A DNA stretch of 64,000 nucleotides from Roseiarcus sp035606915 (GCA_035606915.1 DATNDU010000162.1:28148-92147); one strand, 5' to 3'; shown: positions 18,613 to 26,397, counted from the first letter of the stretch. Numbers and translations are program-made. The notes: a model not told the origin generated them from the letters alone.

Positions 18613-18626
18613 TTGATCTGCATCAA
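18613..18626. promoter_or_regulatory. Consensus FNR/FixK box
   Basis: TTGATCTGCATCAA is an exact match to the TTGAT-N4-ATCAA anaerobox. It is nearer to narK (about 200 bp from its start codon) and probably drives the nar operon. Confidence 0.75.
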
Positions 18627-18656
18627 TGCTGGATCGACATGGAAATGCCCTGATGC

Positions 18657-18670
18657 GTGATGCAGATCAC
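18657..18670. promoter_or_regulatory. Second FNR/CRP-family box
   Basis: GTGATGCAGATCAC is a perfect palindrome of the same family with G/C end positions, as seen in some CRP/NNR sites. It lies nearer to nnrS (start 18782) and may be read by a different CRP/FNR-family activator than the first box. Confidence 0.5.
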
Positions 18671-18781
18671 TCGTCGGCCCGCGGCTAACCTTTCGGCCCG
18701 CCTCGATGGGATGACCAAACCCGATGCAAGCAAGCGCATGTCGCGGCGCCCTCGGCCTGCGCGGCCGATCGATCTCCGGGA

Positions 18782-19978
18782 ATGACCGCGAGATCGCGAA
18801 CCGCGAGCCTGGGCGACCGCAAGGGGTTGGCGATTCTTTCGCAGGGCTTCCGGCCATTCTTTCTGGCGGCGGGCCTGTGGGCGGCGATCGCTGTGGCGCT
18901 TTGGATCGTCATGCTCGCCACCGGCGCCGCTTTGCCGAGCCGGTTCGATCCGCTGAGCTGGCATATTCATGAAATGCTGTTCGGCTTCGTGATGGCGGCG
19001 ATCGCCGGCTACATACTGACCGCCACCCCCAACTGGACGCACCGCCTTCCGGCCAGCGGCGGCCCCTTGGCGTTGCTGGCGGGTTTATGGCTGCTGGGGC
19101 GCATCGCCTGCCTGCTCTCGGCGCTGACGCCGCCGTGGAGCGCGGCGACGGTGGACCTTGCCTTCCCGGTCGTGTTGGTCGGCGTTGTCGCGCGGGAAAT
19201 CGTCGTCGGGCGGAATTGGCGCAATCTGCCGGTTCTGGCGCCGATCGGCATTCTCGGCATCGCCAACTTGTTGACGCATCTCGAGGCCGGCGGCGTCGAC
19301 GTGCCGGCAGGGTTGGGATGGCGGCTTGGGTTGGCTGCCATCGGGGCGTTGGTGTCGATCATGGCCGGCCGGCTGGCGCCGAGCTTCACGCGCAACTGGC
19401 TGGCCAAGCGCCCGGGGTCCGAGTTTCCGGCCGTGCATGGTTGGATCGACCGGCTGGCGCTCGGCACGCTGCATGTTGGATTGATCGGCTGGGCCTTCGC
19501 GCCGGATTTCCGTCCGGTCGGGGGGCTGCTGGGCCTCGGCGCGGCGCTCAATCTTTGGCGCCTGCTGCGCTGGCGCGGCGCGGCGACGACCGCCGAGCCG
19601 CTGCTGCTGGTGCTTCACGTCGGCTATGCCTGGCTGGTGCTTGGCGCCGCCCTGCTCAGTGCGCAGACGTTCGGCTTCGACGTGCCGCTCGGCGCCGCCA
19701 TTCACGCCCTGACCGTTGGCGCCATCGGCACGATGATCCTGGCCGTGATGACGCGCGCCATCCGCAGCCACACCGGCCGCGGCCCCTCGGCCGATCGCGT
19801 CACAAGCCTGGTCTATGTTCTGGTGACGCTGGCGGCGATCACGCGCATTGCGGCCGCCTTCGACGCCGCCTGGACGCTGTCGCTGCTGATGGTTTCCGCC
19901 GGTTTCTGGATCGCCGCTTTTGTCGGCTTCGCCTTTGGCTATGGCCCGATGCTGCTCTTGCCGCGCGGTCGTCGGTGA
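18782..19978 (+). CDS. nnrS: NnrS family heme/copper membrane protein
   Basis: A 398-residue polytopic membrane protein with about 12 hydrophobic segments. The family motif WHIHEMLFGFVMAAIAGYIL is at about residues 60-79, with NWT and, later, the histidine in GAAIHALTVGAIGTM and AIRSHTGR. NnrS proteins reduce the toxicity of nitric oxide and its dinitrosyl-iron products during denitrification. It is divergent from narK and shares the FNR/NNR-type boxes. Confidence 0.88.
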   Translation: MTARSRTASLGDRKGLAILSQGFRPFFLAAGLWAAIAVALWIVMLATGAALPSRFDPLSWHIHEMLFGFVMAAIAGYILTATPNWTHRLPASGGPLALLAGLWLLGRIACLLSALTPPWSAATVDLAFPVVLVGVVAREIVVGRNWRNLPVLAPIGILGIANLLTHLEAGGVDVPAGLGWRLGLAAIGALVSIMAGRLAPSFTRNWLAKRPGSEFPAVHGWIDRLALGTLHVGLIGWAFAPDFRPVGGLLGLGAALNLWRLLRWRGAATTAEPLLLVLHVGYAWLVLGAALLSAQTFGFDVPLGAAIHALTVGAIGTMILAVMTRAIRSHTGRGPSADRVTSLVYVLVTLAAITRIAAAFDAAWTLSLLMVSAGFWIAAFVGFAFGYGPMLLLPRGRR

Positions 19979-20064
19979 GGCGGCGCCGCATTGTCCCGGC
20001 GACGGTTGCGCCGCAACTTGGCGCCCGATACGCTGCTTGAACCCATCACGAAAGGTCTGACGGA

Positions 20065-21243
20065 ATGACCGACGAAAAGGCGCCACAGACGGTCGCGGCC
20101 GCCAATGGCATCGCCGCCGACCGGGCTTTCGGCGCCGTCGCGCCGCCGCTGTATCTGTCGAGCGCCTTTGCCTTCGAAAGCTTCGGGCAGGCCCGGAGCT
20201 ACGACTATACCCGCACCGGCAATCCGAGCCGGCATCTGCTGGCCGACACACTCGCCAAGCTTGAGGGCGGCGCCGGCGCGGTGGTGACGTCTTCCGGCAT
20301 GGCGGCGATCGATCTGGTGCTGTCACGCCTGCGAAGCGATGATCTGGTCGTCGCGCCGCATGATTGCTATGCCGGCGTCTATCGTCTGCTTGAGGCGCGC
20401 CGCGACCGGGGACAGTTCCGCGTCGGCTTCGTCGATCAGGGGCGCCAAGAAGCCCTCGCCGACGCTCTCGCGCAATCGCCGGCGCTGGTGCTGATCGAGA
20501 CGCCAAGCAACCCGCTGATGCGCATCGTCGACATCCAGGCCGTCGCCGCGCGCGCCAAAGCCGTCGGCGCCAAGGTCGCCGTCGACAACACCTTTCTCTC
20601 GCCGGCGCTCCAGCAGCCTATCCGCCTCGGCGCGGATTTCGTCGTCCATTCGACGACAAAATACCTCAACGGCCATTCCGATGTCGTCGGCGGCGCCGTG
20701 ATCGCGGCCGATGTCGCCGATCTCCAGGGTCTCGCCGACTGGGCCAATATCACCGGCGTCACCGGCGCGCCGTTCGATGCCTACCTGACGCTGCGCGGAC
20801 TGCGCACGTTGTTTCCCCGCATCGAAGCGCAGCAGCGCACCGCCGCCTCGCTCGCCGCGTTCCTGCAACAGCACCCGGGCGTGCGCGCCGTCCACTATCC
20901 GGGCCTCGCCACCCACCCCGGCCACGCGATCGCCAGGCGGCAGCAGGCAGGATTTGGCGCGATGCTGAGCTTCGAACTCGGCGGCGACGTCGCCGAGGTC
21001 GCCTGCTTCGTCGCCGCGCTGAAGCTGTTCACGCTGGCGGAATCGCTCGGCGGCATGGAGAGCCTGGTCGCGCATCCGACGACGATGACCCACGCCAGCA
21101 TGAGCGTCGAGGCAAGGCGCGTCGCCGGCATCCCAGACACGTTGCTGCGGCTGTCCGTCGGCCTGGAGGCGGAGGCCGATCTTCTGGCCGATCTCGCACA
21201 GGCGTTCGCAGCCCTCGGCGCCGCAAGGAGCCGCGCACGATGA
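20065..21243 (+). CDS. metB: Cystathionine gamma-synthase / O-acylhomoserine thiol-lyase family
   Basis: A 392-residue Cys/Met-metabolism PLP enzyme. YDYTRTGNPSR (residues 46-56), the GMAAIDLVL segment, Asp174 in VAVDNTF and the PLP lysine Lys199 in HSTTKYLNGHSD are all present. The sequence is closest in feel to MetB-type enzymes; a MetC-like or MetZ-like role cannot be excluded. Its stop overlaps the next gene's start (21240), so the two are co-translated. It supplies cystathionine or homocysteine for methionine synthesis. Confidence 0.82.
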   Translation: MTDEKAPQTVAAANGIAADRAFGAVAPPLYLSSAFAFESFGQARSYDYTRTGNPSRHLLADTLAKLEGGAGAVVTSSGMAAIDLVLSRLRSDDLVVAPHDCYAGVYRLLEARRDRGQFRVGFVDQGRQEALADALAQSPALVLIETPSNPLMRIVDIQAVAARAKAVGAKVAVDNTFLSPALQQPIRLGADFVVHSTTKYLNGHSDVVGGAVIAADVADLQGLADWANITGVTGAPFDAYLTLRGLRTLFPRIEAQQRTAASLAAFLQQHPGVRAVHYPGLATHPGHAIARRQQAGFGAMLSFELGGDVAEVACFVAALKLFTLAESLGGMESLVAHPTTMTHASMSVEARRVAGIPDTLLRLSVGLEAEADLLADLAQAFAALGAARSRAR

Positions 21244-21869
21244 CAGGTTCGCGCGCCGACATCATGGCCTGGCGAAAGAGCGAACGCCATCGCCTGCTCG
21301 AAGCGCGCATCGCCATCGACGCGGCTGAGCGAGGCCGCCACGCGGGCGCCATCGCGGCCGGTCTCACGCAGTTTATAGGGCCGCTGGCCGGCCGCTCGGT
21401 CAGCGCGTTTTGGCCGTTTCGCGGCGAACCCGATCTGCGGCCTTGGATGCAAACTCTGACGGAGCACGGCGCAAGCTGCGCCTTGCCGGTCGTGGTTCAG
21501 AAGCACGCGCCGCTGGTGTTTCGGACTTGGCGCCACGGCGACAAGCTCGCCCGCGGCGTCTGGAATATTCCCGTGCCCGCCGAAGCGGCCGAAATCGTGC
21601 CCGACATCGTCGTCGCGCCGTTGGTCGGCTTCGACCGGGCGTGCTATCGGCTGGGCTACGGCGGCGGCTTCTTCGACCGCACGCTGGCCGCCTTGTCGCC
21701 GCGCCCCGTGGTCATCGGCGTCGGCTATGCGCAAGCCGCCCTCACCAGCTTCGAACCGTTGCCGCACGACATCCCGATGGATGTCATAGTCACCGAACTC
21801 GAAATCATTGTCCGGGCTCCGCCGCCCATCGGCTCTGCAACGCAAAGCGCCTCGGCGCACGGCGCTTGA
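21240..21869 (+). CDS. 5-formyltetrahydrofolate cyclo-ligase
   Basis: A 209-residue protein of the 5-FTHF cyclo-ligase family. A basic N-terminal segment (WRKSERHRLLEAR) is followed by SAFWPFRGEPDLRP and the nucleotide/folate-binding signature RLGYGGGFFDR near residues 137-147, then the late VIGVGYAQ. It converts 5-formyl-THF to 5,10-methenyl-THF using ATP. It overlaps the metB-like gene by 4 bp, linking folate one-carbon pools and methionine biosynthesis. Confidence 0.88.
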   Translation: MTGSRADIMAWRKSERHRLLEARIAIDAAERGRHAGAIAAGLTQFIGPLAGRSVSAFWPFRGEPDLRPWMQTLTEHGASCALPVVVQKHAPLVFRTWRHGDKLARGVWNIPVPAEAAEIVPDIVVAPLVGFDRACYRLGYGGGFFDRTLAALSPRPVVIGVGYAQAALTSFEPLPHDIPMDVIVTELEIIVRAPPPIGSATQSASAHGA

Positions 21870-21901
21870 GCGCCAGTCTCCAAACTCCACGCCGCGGCGC
21901 G

Positions 21902-22930
21902 GTGGCCGTGAAGCGCCTGCCGCCCGCCTATTTCGCGCTGGTGATGGCGACCGGCATCGTCTCGATCGCCGCGCAGGATTTTAATCTTCCGGTCCTGGCG
22001 GCATCGCTGTTCGCGCTCAATCTGGTCGCTTACGCAGTGCTGACGGCGCTGAGCGTACTGCGGGCCATCTACTATCCGCGCCTGTTCCTCGCCGATATGA
22101 CCGACCACCGGCTCGGACCCGGCTTCTTCACTGCGGTCGCGGGTCCCTGCATCCTCGGCGTGCAGTTCCTCGTCATCGCCCATAGCGCAGCGGTGGCGAC
22201 CGGATTGCTGGCGCTCGGCATCGTGCTATGGATCGGCGTCACCTACACCGTTTTCACCGCGTTCACCGTCAAGCGCGACAAGCCGCCGCTTGAGCACGGC
22301 ATCACCGGCGCCTGGTTGATCGCCGTCGTCGCCACGCAGTCGATCGCCGTGCTGGCGGCGCTGCTGGCGCGCCAGTGGCCGCAACCAAACCGGCTGGAAC
22401 TCAACTTCTTCGCGCTGTCGATGTGGTTATGGGGCGGGATGTTCTATATCTGGATCATCTCGCTGATCTTCTACCGCTACAGTTTCTTCGCCTTCTCGCC
22501 GAGCGATCTGACGCCGCCTTACTGGATCAACATGGGGGCGATGGCGATCTCGACCCTGGCCGGCGCGCGGCTGGTCGAGAACGCTCCGGACGCGCCGTTC
22601 CTGGAATCGCTGCTGCCGTTCCTCAAGGGCTTCACGGTGTTCTACTGGGCCACCGGAACATGGTGGATCCCGATGCTGCTCCTGCTCGGCGTATGGCGGC
22701 ATATCATCCAGCGGTTCCCGCTGCGCTATGATCCGCTCTATTGGGGGGCGGTGTTCCCGCTGGGAATGTACAGCGTGGCGACGCGGCAAATGGCGATCGC
22801 GCTCGACCTGCCGTTCCTGGACCCGCTGCCGTGGGCGATGTTCATGGCGGCGCTCGTCGCCTGGACACTCGTTTTCGCCGGGCTGCTATGGGAGGCGCGC
22901 AAGCTGGCGCCGGCGGCGCGCCGCCGGTGA
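21902..22930 (+). CDS. TDT/TehA-family transporter
   Basis: A roughly 342-residue membrane protein with ten or so hydrophobic segments. The N-terminal LPPAYFALVMATGIVSIA is typical of the tellurite-resistance/dicarboxylate transporter (TDT) family. GTG 21902 or 21908 fits the family start; TTG 21866, which overlaps the previous stop as TTGA, is another option. Substrates of the family include C4-dicarboxylates and small anions such as sulfite; none is assigned here. A strong hairpin follows the gene. Confidence 0.78.
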   Translation: MAVKRLPPAYFALVMATGIVSIAAQDFNLPVLAASLFALNLVAYAVLTALSVLRAIYYPRLFLADMTDHRLGPGFFTAVAGPCILGVQFLVIAHSAAVATGLLALGIVLWIGVTYTVFTAFTVKRDKPPLEHGITGAWLIAVVATQSIAVLAALLARQWPQPNRLELNFFALSMWLWGGMFYIWIISLIFYRYSFFAFSPSDLTPPYWINMGAMAISTLAGARLVENAPDAPFLESLLPFLKGFTVFYWATGTWWIPMLLLLGVWRHIIQRFPLRYDPLYWGAVFPLGMYSVATRQMAIALDLPFLDPLPWAMFMAALVAWTLVFAGLLWEARKLAPAARRR

Positions 22931-22934
22931 TCGC

Positions 22935-22973
22935 CGGGCGATCGCGGCCTTCGGCGAAGGCCGCGATCGCCCG
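22935..22973. terminator. Perfect 17-bp hairpin between convergent genes
   Basis: A 17-base left arm (22935-22951, starting CGGGCGATCGCGG) and an exactly complementary right arm (22957-22973) flank a five-base loop, CGGCG. It lies between the convergent TDT transporter and DUF2249 genes and can serve both directions. There is no T-tract, so it may act as a barrier or RNA 3'-end stabiliser rather than a classical terminator. Confidence 0.6.
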
Positions 22974-22986
22974 ACGCCAAACTCGT

Positions 22987-23256
22987 CTATCGCGCCGCTT
23001 TCGCGGGCGCGGCGACGCGCCCGATCTCGACGCGCCAAACCTGCGGGCCCTGCTCCAGATAGTTCCAGGAGAATTCGCCGTGATGCTCGGCGTCGAACTG
23101 ATAGTAGAGCGGCTTCGGATCGTGGTCGTTGACCAGTTCGAACTTGGCCCCCGCCGCCAGCCCCTGGTAGGTGGCGAAGATGCGCCGATGGCGCTCGGCA
23201 GGGATCAGCGTGCGGACGTCCAGGATGCTAGATTCAGCCATGTTCTGTGTCTCCAT
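22987..23256 (-). CDS. DUF2249 domain protein
   Basis: An 89-residue single-domain DUF2249 protein: LDVRTLIPAERHRRIFATY, then FELVNDHDPKPLYYQFDAEH and the late GEFSWNYLEQGP. The fold resembles TusA-like sulfur carriers, but the catalytic cysteine is absent and a DHDP motif is present instead. Such proteins frequently accompany denitrification or hemerythrin genes; their function is not established. It follows the 80-residue gene at 23234-23476 with a small overlap. Confidence 0.8.
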   Translation of the reverse strand: METQNMAESSILDVRTLIPAERHRRIFATYQGLAAGAKFELVNDHDPKPLYYQFDAEHHGEFSWNYLEQGPQVWRVEIGRVAAPAKAAR

Positions 23257-23476
23257 TGTTGAGTGGGTCGGACCTGACGAGTCGGGTCAGGGTATGCAGC
23301 GCCGCGGTCAGGCGTTCCGCCTCCCGAGCGTTGTTGTGGCGCAACAGCGACCACGCGCGCGCGGCTATGCGGCACGCCTCGTCGGCGGGGCCAGCGCGAG
23401 CCAGCGCCACCAGCGCCGCGATCAGCAGCCGATTGAGGCCGGCAACCTCGTCTTCTGCGCTGTTGGGTGCGGTCAA
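23234..23476 (-). CDS. Small hypothetical protein between MIP18 and DUF2249 genes
   Basis: About 80 residues from a TTG start at 23476 that overlaps the stop of the upstream MIP18-family gene (TTGA). It begins with TAPNSAEDEVAGLNRLLIAA and is helical, Arg/Ala/Leu-rich and cysteine-poor. Its end overlaps the DUF2249 gene start. The tight packing on both sides supports a real co-translated gene. I do not recognise the family. Confidence 0.55.
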   Translation of the reverse strand: MTAPNSAEDEVAGLNRLLIAALVALARAGPADEACRIAARAWSLLRHNNAREAERLTAALHTLTRLVRSDPLNNGDTEHG

Positions 23477-23802
23477 TCCGTATCCTCGCGGATACGGAAA
23501 TGCGCCTTCGCCGCCGGCGACATCTTCTTGGGCGACCAGGCAGGGTCCCACACCACGCTGACGAAGACGCCGCTAACGCCCGGCGTTTCGGCCAGGCATC
23601 GCTCAACCCCGCCGACAATGTAGTCCTGCGCCGGGCAGCCGGGCGTGGTCATCGTCATCGTCACATCGACGATGCCGGCCTCGATGCCGATTTCGTAGAT
23701 CAAGCCGAGATCGACGATGTTGTAGCCGAGCTCGGGGTCGATCACGGCGTGCAGCGCCTCGCGCACCACCGCGTCGTCAAGCGTCGGGGTCGATTGATCC
23801 AT
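23473..23802 (-). CDS. MIP18/DUF59 family iron-sulfur assembly protein
   Basis: A 109-residue protein of the MIP18 (DUF59) family, with the conserved block VIDPELGYNIVDLGLIY and the cysteine region TMTTPGCPAQDYI (Cys near residue 56). Related proteins (SufT, PaaD) assist Fe-S cluster maturation. It lies in the cassette between a two-domain DUF2249 protein and the 80-residue gene, which suggests a role in building or repairing a metal centre tied to this cluster. Confidence 0.82.
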   Translation of the reverse strand: MDQSTPTLDDAVVREALHAVIDPELGYNIVDLGLIYEIGIEAGIVDVTMTMTTPGCPAQDYIVGGVERCLAETPGVSGVFVSVVWDPAWSPKKMSPAAKAHFRIREDTD

Positions 23803-23806
23803 CGGC

Positions 23807-24328
23807 TCAGCCTGCGCGCCGGATCAGCAGCCGCACGCCCTCAGCTTCGCGGCTGACCTGGATGGCGGCGCCGCGCGCTTCGAGTTCCGGGTACAGCAGC
23901 AACGGCTCGCGGTCGTTCCAGGCCTCGATGACCTCGCCGGCGGCGAGCCCTTCCAGCGCCGACAGGATGCGCACCATCGGTTCCGGCGGTTGCAGGCCGC
24001 GGTTATCCAGCACTTGCCCCGGCGCGGGCCAACCGGCGCCGACGCCGTCATGGGCGCCGTTCACCGCCCGCGGCGGACGCGCCGCCGCGCCAGCGCCGCC
24101 TGGGGTGAAAAGAATTTCCCAATCCGCCTCGCCGTGATGCACGGCATTATGGGTGTAGCCCTTGCGTCCGAGCACCGAATAAAGCGGGATCGGCTCGAAA
24201 GTGGCCAACAGGCGCAGCGGCTGGCCGGGGGTGAGGCTAGACACCGCCTGCATGATCTGCGGGAACGGCTCGCCGCCGGCGCGCAGCGTCGGGCGCACAT
24301 CAACCGTGAGGGGCGCGCTTTGGGTCAT
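23807..24328 (-). CDS. Tandem DUF2249 protein
   Basis: A 173-residue protein with two DUF2249-like halves. The first holds LTVDVRPTLRAGGEPFPQIM and the LLATFEPIPLYSVL strand; the second, from about residue 105, repeats the pattern with VLDNRGLQPPEPMVRIL and AWNDREPLLLYPEL. A Gly/Ala/Pro-rich linker joins them. It overlaps the upstream membrane gene by 29 bp. Function is unknown; duplication of the domain suggests a carrier or binding role. Confidence 0.75.
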   Translation of the reverse strand: MTQSAPLTVDVRPTLRAGGEPFPQIMQAVSSLTPGQPLRLLATFEPIPLYSVLGRKGYTHNAVHHGEADWEILFTPGGAGAAARPPRAVNGAHDGVGAGWPAPGQVLDNRGLQPPEPMVRILSALEGLAAGEVIEAWNDREPLLLYPELEARGAAIQVSREAEGVRLLIRRAG

Positions 24329-25682
24329 TGACGAACTCCTTTTGCTTCAGAAACGGCGGCGCGACGGGGCGCCGATTGGCGGGCGGCGCGCTCACATAGT
24401 AGGCGCGCCAGGCGCGAGCGTATTCGCGCGCCAGCAGCAGCACCGCGAGCAGCGCCAGCGCCAACGCGATCCGCACGACGACGGCGAGATCGAAAGCGGC
24501 GGCGCCGGCGGCGATCGCGATCGCGGCGAAGTAGAGGATGAAGAAACCGCCCGAGCGCGGCTCGTTCACGAGATCCTGCACGCGCGGCGACGGGCCGCGG
24601 CCGAGTTGCGCGCCGTAGCGCGACAGCCAGGCGAGGAAGGCGACGACCTTATAAAGTTGGGTCAGCCCGAGGCCGCTCAACCAGCCGAGCAGCAGCAGCA
24701 GCACCAGGCTCGGCGCCAATTCGGCCAAACGATCCGTCGCTATCGCGCCGACGGCGAGCAGTACGGCGAGGCCGAGGGCGGCGAAGGCCCCGATCGCGGC
24801 TCGGTTGTGCAACTCTATCTGCCGCCGCCGCCGGCCGCGATACAAGCGCACGACATCGGCGAGGTAGAGCGCGACGGCGAGCACGATGGCGAGCCGCCCC
24901 GCCTGTTCGAGGATCATTATCCAGCCGGCCGGTGAAAAGGCCGACGCCAGACCGGCGCCGATCGCGAGCAGGAACCCCGCCACTCCGGCCCACAGCACCG
25001 ACTCGCCGAGCGCGCCGCGCTCATGCGGGGCGAGCATGAACATCGGCAGCAACTCGTAGGAGACGCCAATCGCGGTCAGCGTGAACCAGCCGCCGAACCC
25101 GGACAGCACATGATAGGAGACGCCGTCCGCCAACAGCGGCGCCAGCAGTGGGGCAGTCTCCGGAACCGTCAGCGCCAGCGCCAGCGTCAGGCCGAGCAGC
25201 ACGGTGACGAGCAGAAATCCGAGGCCGGCGATGATGAGCCGCGCACTCAACGGCGCCGGACGCTTCGCCGCCAGCGGCGTCAGCAGGGTCGCGGCGCCGA
25301 CGAGCAGCGCCAAGATGACCACGCCGCCGCCGGTCGGCAACAGCCTATCGGCGAGCGCGCTGCGGCCGAGATCATAAAACCCGGCCACCATCAGCGCCAG
25401 TCCGGCCTCAAGGCCGATCAGCGTCGCCAGCGGCAGCGCCTGGCTCGGCAGTTTGCGGCTGGTGATTACCGGCACGAACTGGAACAAGGCGCCGAACATC
25501 AGCAGCGTCACCCAGCCGATGGTGAGCAGATGCACCATCGCCAAGCTGACCGGCGCCATCGGCGCTGCCACCGGCCAAGCCAGGCCCAGCACCGCCAGCA
25601 GCAGGCCCAAGCCGAGATTGACCAGCGCGCAGGCAAAAATCAGCGGCGTCCAGCGCGACAGGCGATCACTGGTGGCGCTCAT
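24300..25682 (-). CDS. Heme-copper oxidase-like polytopic membrane protein
   Basis: A 460-residue protein with about 12 hydrophobic segments. Two histidine-bearing helices resemble those of CcoN/NorB subunits: MVHLLTIGWVTLLMFG (His51) and SYHVLSGFGGWFTL (His191). The only other histidines are His220, His292 and one near the C-terminus, so the usual six-ligand set for a low-spin heme and binuclear centre is not complete. It may bind one heme or be a non-catalytic relative. It heads an operon with DUF2249 and MIP18 genes behind an Rrf2-type palindrome, in a denitrification neighbourhood. A role in nitric oxide handling is inferred, not shown. Confidence 0.6.
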   Translation of the reverse strand: MSATSDRLSRWTPLIFACALVNLGLGLLLAVLGLAWPVAAPMAPVSLAMVHLLTIGWVTLLMFGALFQFVPVITSRKLPSQALPLATLIGLEAGLALMVAGFYDLGRSALADRLLPTGGGVVILALLVGAATLLTPLAAKRPAPLSARLIIAGLGFLLVTVLLGLTLALALTVPETAPLLAPLLADGVSYHVLSGFGGWFTLTAIGVSYELLPMFMLAPHERGALGESVLWAGVAGFLLAIGAGLASAFSPAGWIMILEQAGRLAIVLAVALYLADVVRLYRGRRRRQIELHNRAAIGAFAALGLAVLLAVGAIATDRLAELAPSLVLLLLLGWLSGLGLTQLYKVVAFLAWLSRYGAQLGRGPSPRVQDLVNEPRSGGFFILYFAAIAIAAGAAAFDLAVVVRIALALALLAVLLLAREYARAWRAYYVSAPPANRRPVAPPFLKQKEFVNDPKRAPHG

Positions 25683-25739
25683 GCCGCTCCTCCGCTGTTT
25701 GCGGCGGCGGGCGACCGTGCATGCGAGTCTCGCTTAATC

Positions 25740-25754
25740 AGTATCATAAATACT
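25740..25754. promoter_or_regulatory. Rrf2/NsrR-type palindrome upstream of the membrane gene
   Basis: AGTAT-CATAA-ATACT is a perfect 5+5 inverted repeat. The same arms recur at 26299-26313 in front of the regulator gene. It lies about 60 bp upstream of the start codon at 25682 in an AT-rich stretch. Confidence 0.6.
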
Positions 25755-25777
25755 CATTTACTCCCGATAAAGCGCAC

Positions 25778-25794
25778 CGTAAATACCTATTACG
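25778..25794. promoter_or_regulatory. Second inverted repeat in the same promoter
   Basis: CGTAA-ATACCTA-TTACG is an inverted repeat lying 23 bp beyond the AGTAT palindrome. It may be a second regulator site; its arms differ from the AGTAT/ATACT pair, so a different protein could be involved. Confidence 0.3.
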
Positions 25795-25817
25795 AGAATG
25801 TGAGAAGCGTGGCGCCC

Positions 25818-26255
25818 CTAAGCGGCGCGGTCGGGAGCGAGCAGCGCCGCAAGCCCTGGGATACGGCAATCGGCGAGGCTGAACCGATCCAGTTCGGCAA
25901 GGAAGGCGTGTTCCGCGCCGCGCAATATGCCGCGAAACCGGCACGCCGGGGTCAGCACGCAAGCGCCGCCGTCGGCGCGGCAGCACTCGACCAACGATTG
26001 CTCTTGTTCCAACACACGCACCACCGTGCCGATTCGAATCGCCGTTGGCGGCAGGGCGAGCGCTACGCCGCCCTGTTTGCCTCGGTGGCTGCGCACCAAC
26101 CCGGCCTCGCCCAACGCTTGCAGCACTTTCGCCATGTGATGAACCGACACGCCGAGCGATTTGGCGATGGCGGCGGCGCTCAGCACTTCGCCATCGCGGT
26201 CGGCCAGCAGAATGAGGGCGCGAATTCCGAAATCGGTGAACTGTGTCAGGCGCAT
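25818..26255 (-). CDS. nsrR: Rrf2-family regulator, NsrR-like
   Basis: A 145-residue Rrf2 protein. The start MRLTQFTDFGIRALILLA is typical of NsrR, and a winged helix follows (VSVHHMAKVLQALGEAGLV). Cysteines Cys91, Cys92, Cys99 and Cys105 lie in the cluster-binding loop, spacing close to that of [Fe-S] NsrR proteins. ATG 26255 is preferred over an upstream TTG at 26267. It should sense nitric oxide or redox state and repress the palindromes at 25740 and 26299, one of which lies in its own promoter. Confidence 0.8.
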   Translation of the reverse strand: MRLTQFTDFGIRALILLADRDGEVLSAAAIAKSLGVSVHHMAKVLQALGEAGLVRSHRGKQGGVALALPPTAIRIGTVVRVLEQEQSLVECCRADGGACVLTPACRFRGILRGAEHAFLAELDRFSLADCRIPGLAALLAPDRAA

Positions 26256-26298
26256 GACAGACCCCAAAGGGTGGACGACGGCGAACGTGAGCCTATAT

Positions 26299-26313
26299 AG
26301 TATCTTGAATACT
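26299..26313. promoter_or_regulatory. Rrf2/NsrR-type palindrome between nsrR and AhpD-like gene
   Basis: AGTAT-CTTGA-ATACT carries the same arms as the site at 25740-25754. It lies in the divergent region between the regulator (start 26255) and the plus-strand AhpD-like gene (start 26398), and overlaps TATA-rich sequence. It could control both. Confidence 0.6.
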
Positions 26314-26397
26314 GCTTTATGGAAAGTTCGGCTGGACCGATAGTCGTCGGGCGCTGCGGTTGCGGCGAGACATGACGCCTAGCAATGGAGACATCAG

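Larger units (their letters stand above)
18417..18781. promoter_or_regulatory. Divergent narK / nnrS control region
   Basis: This 365-bp region separates the divergent narK and nnrS starts. It holds the perfect TTGAT-N4-ATCAA box (18613-18626) and a GTGAT-N4-ATCAC box (18657-18670), with centres 44 bp apart. No other gene was recognised within it. Anaerobic and/or nitric-oxide-dependent activation by FNR/FixK/NNR-type proteins is the expected control, but which protein binds is not known. Confidence 0.6.

Noticed and set aside
17559..18653. 364-codon plus-strand frame antisense to narK
   Set aside because: It mirrors the narK coding sequence and has the composition of a shadow frame (Glu/Arg/Gln-rich).
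19085..20506. 473-codon minus-strand frame over nnrS and metB
   Set aside because: It spans two well-supported plus-strand genes and has no recognisable domain.
25023..26300. 425-codon plus-strand frame across the membrane gene and nsrR
   Set aside because: It is opposite two genes with clear family motifs and crosses their promoter, so it is a composition artefact.
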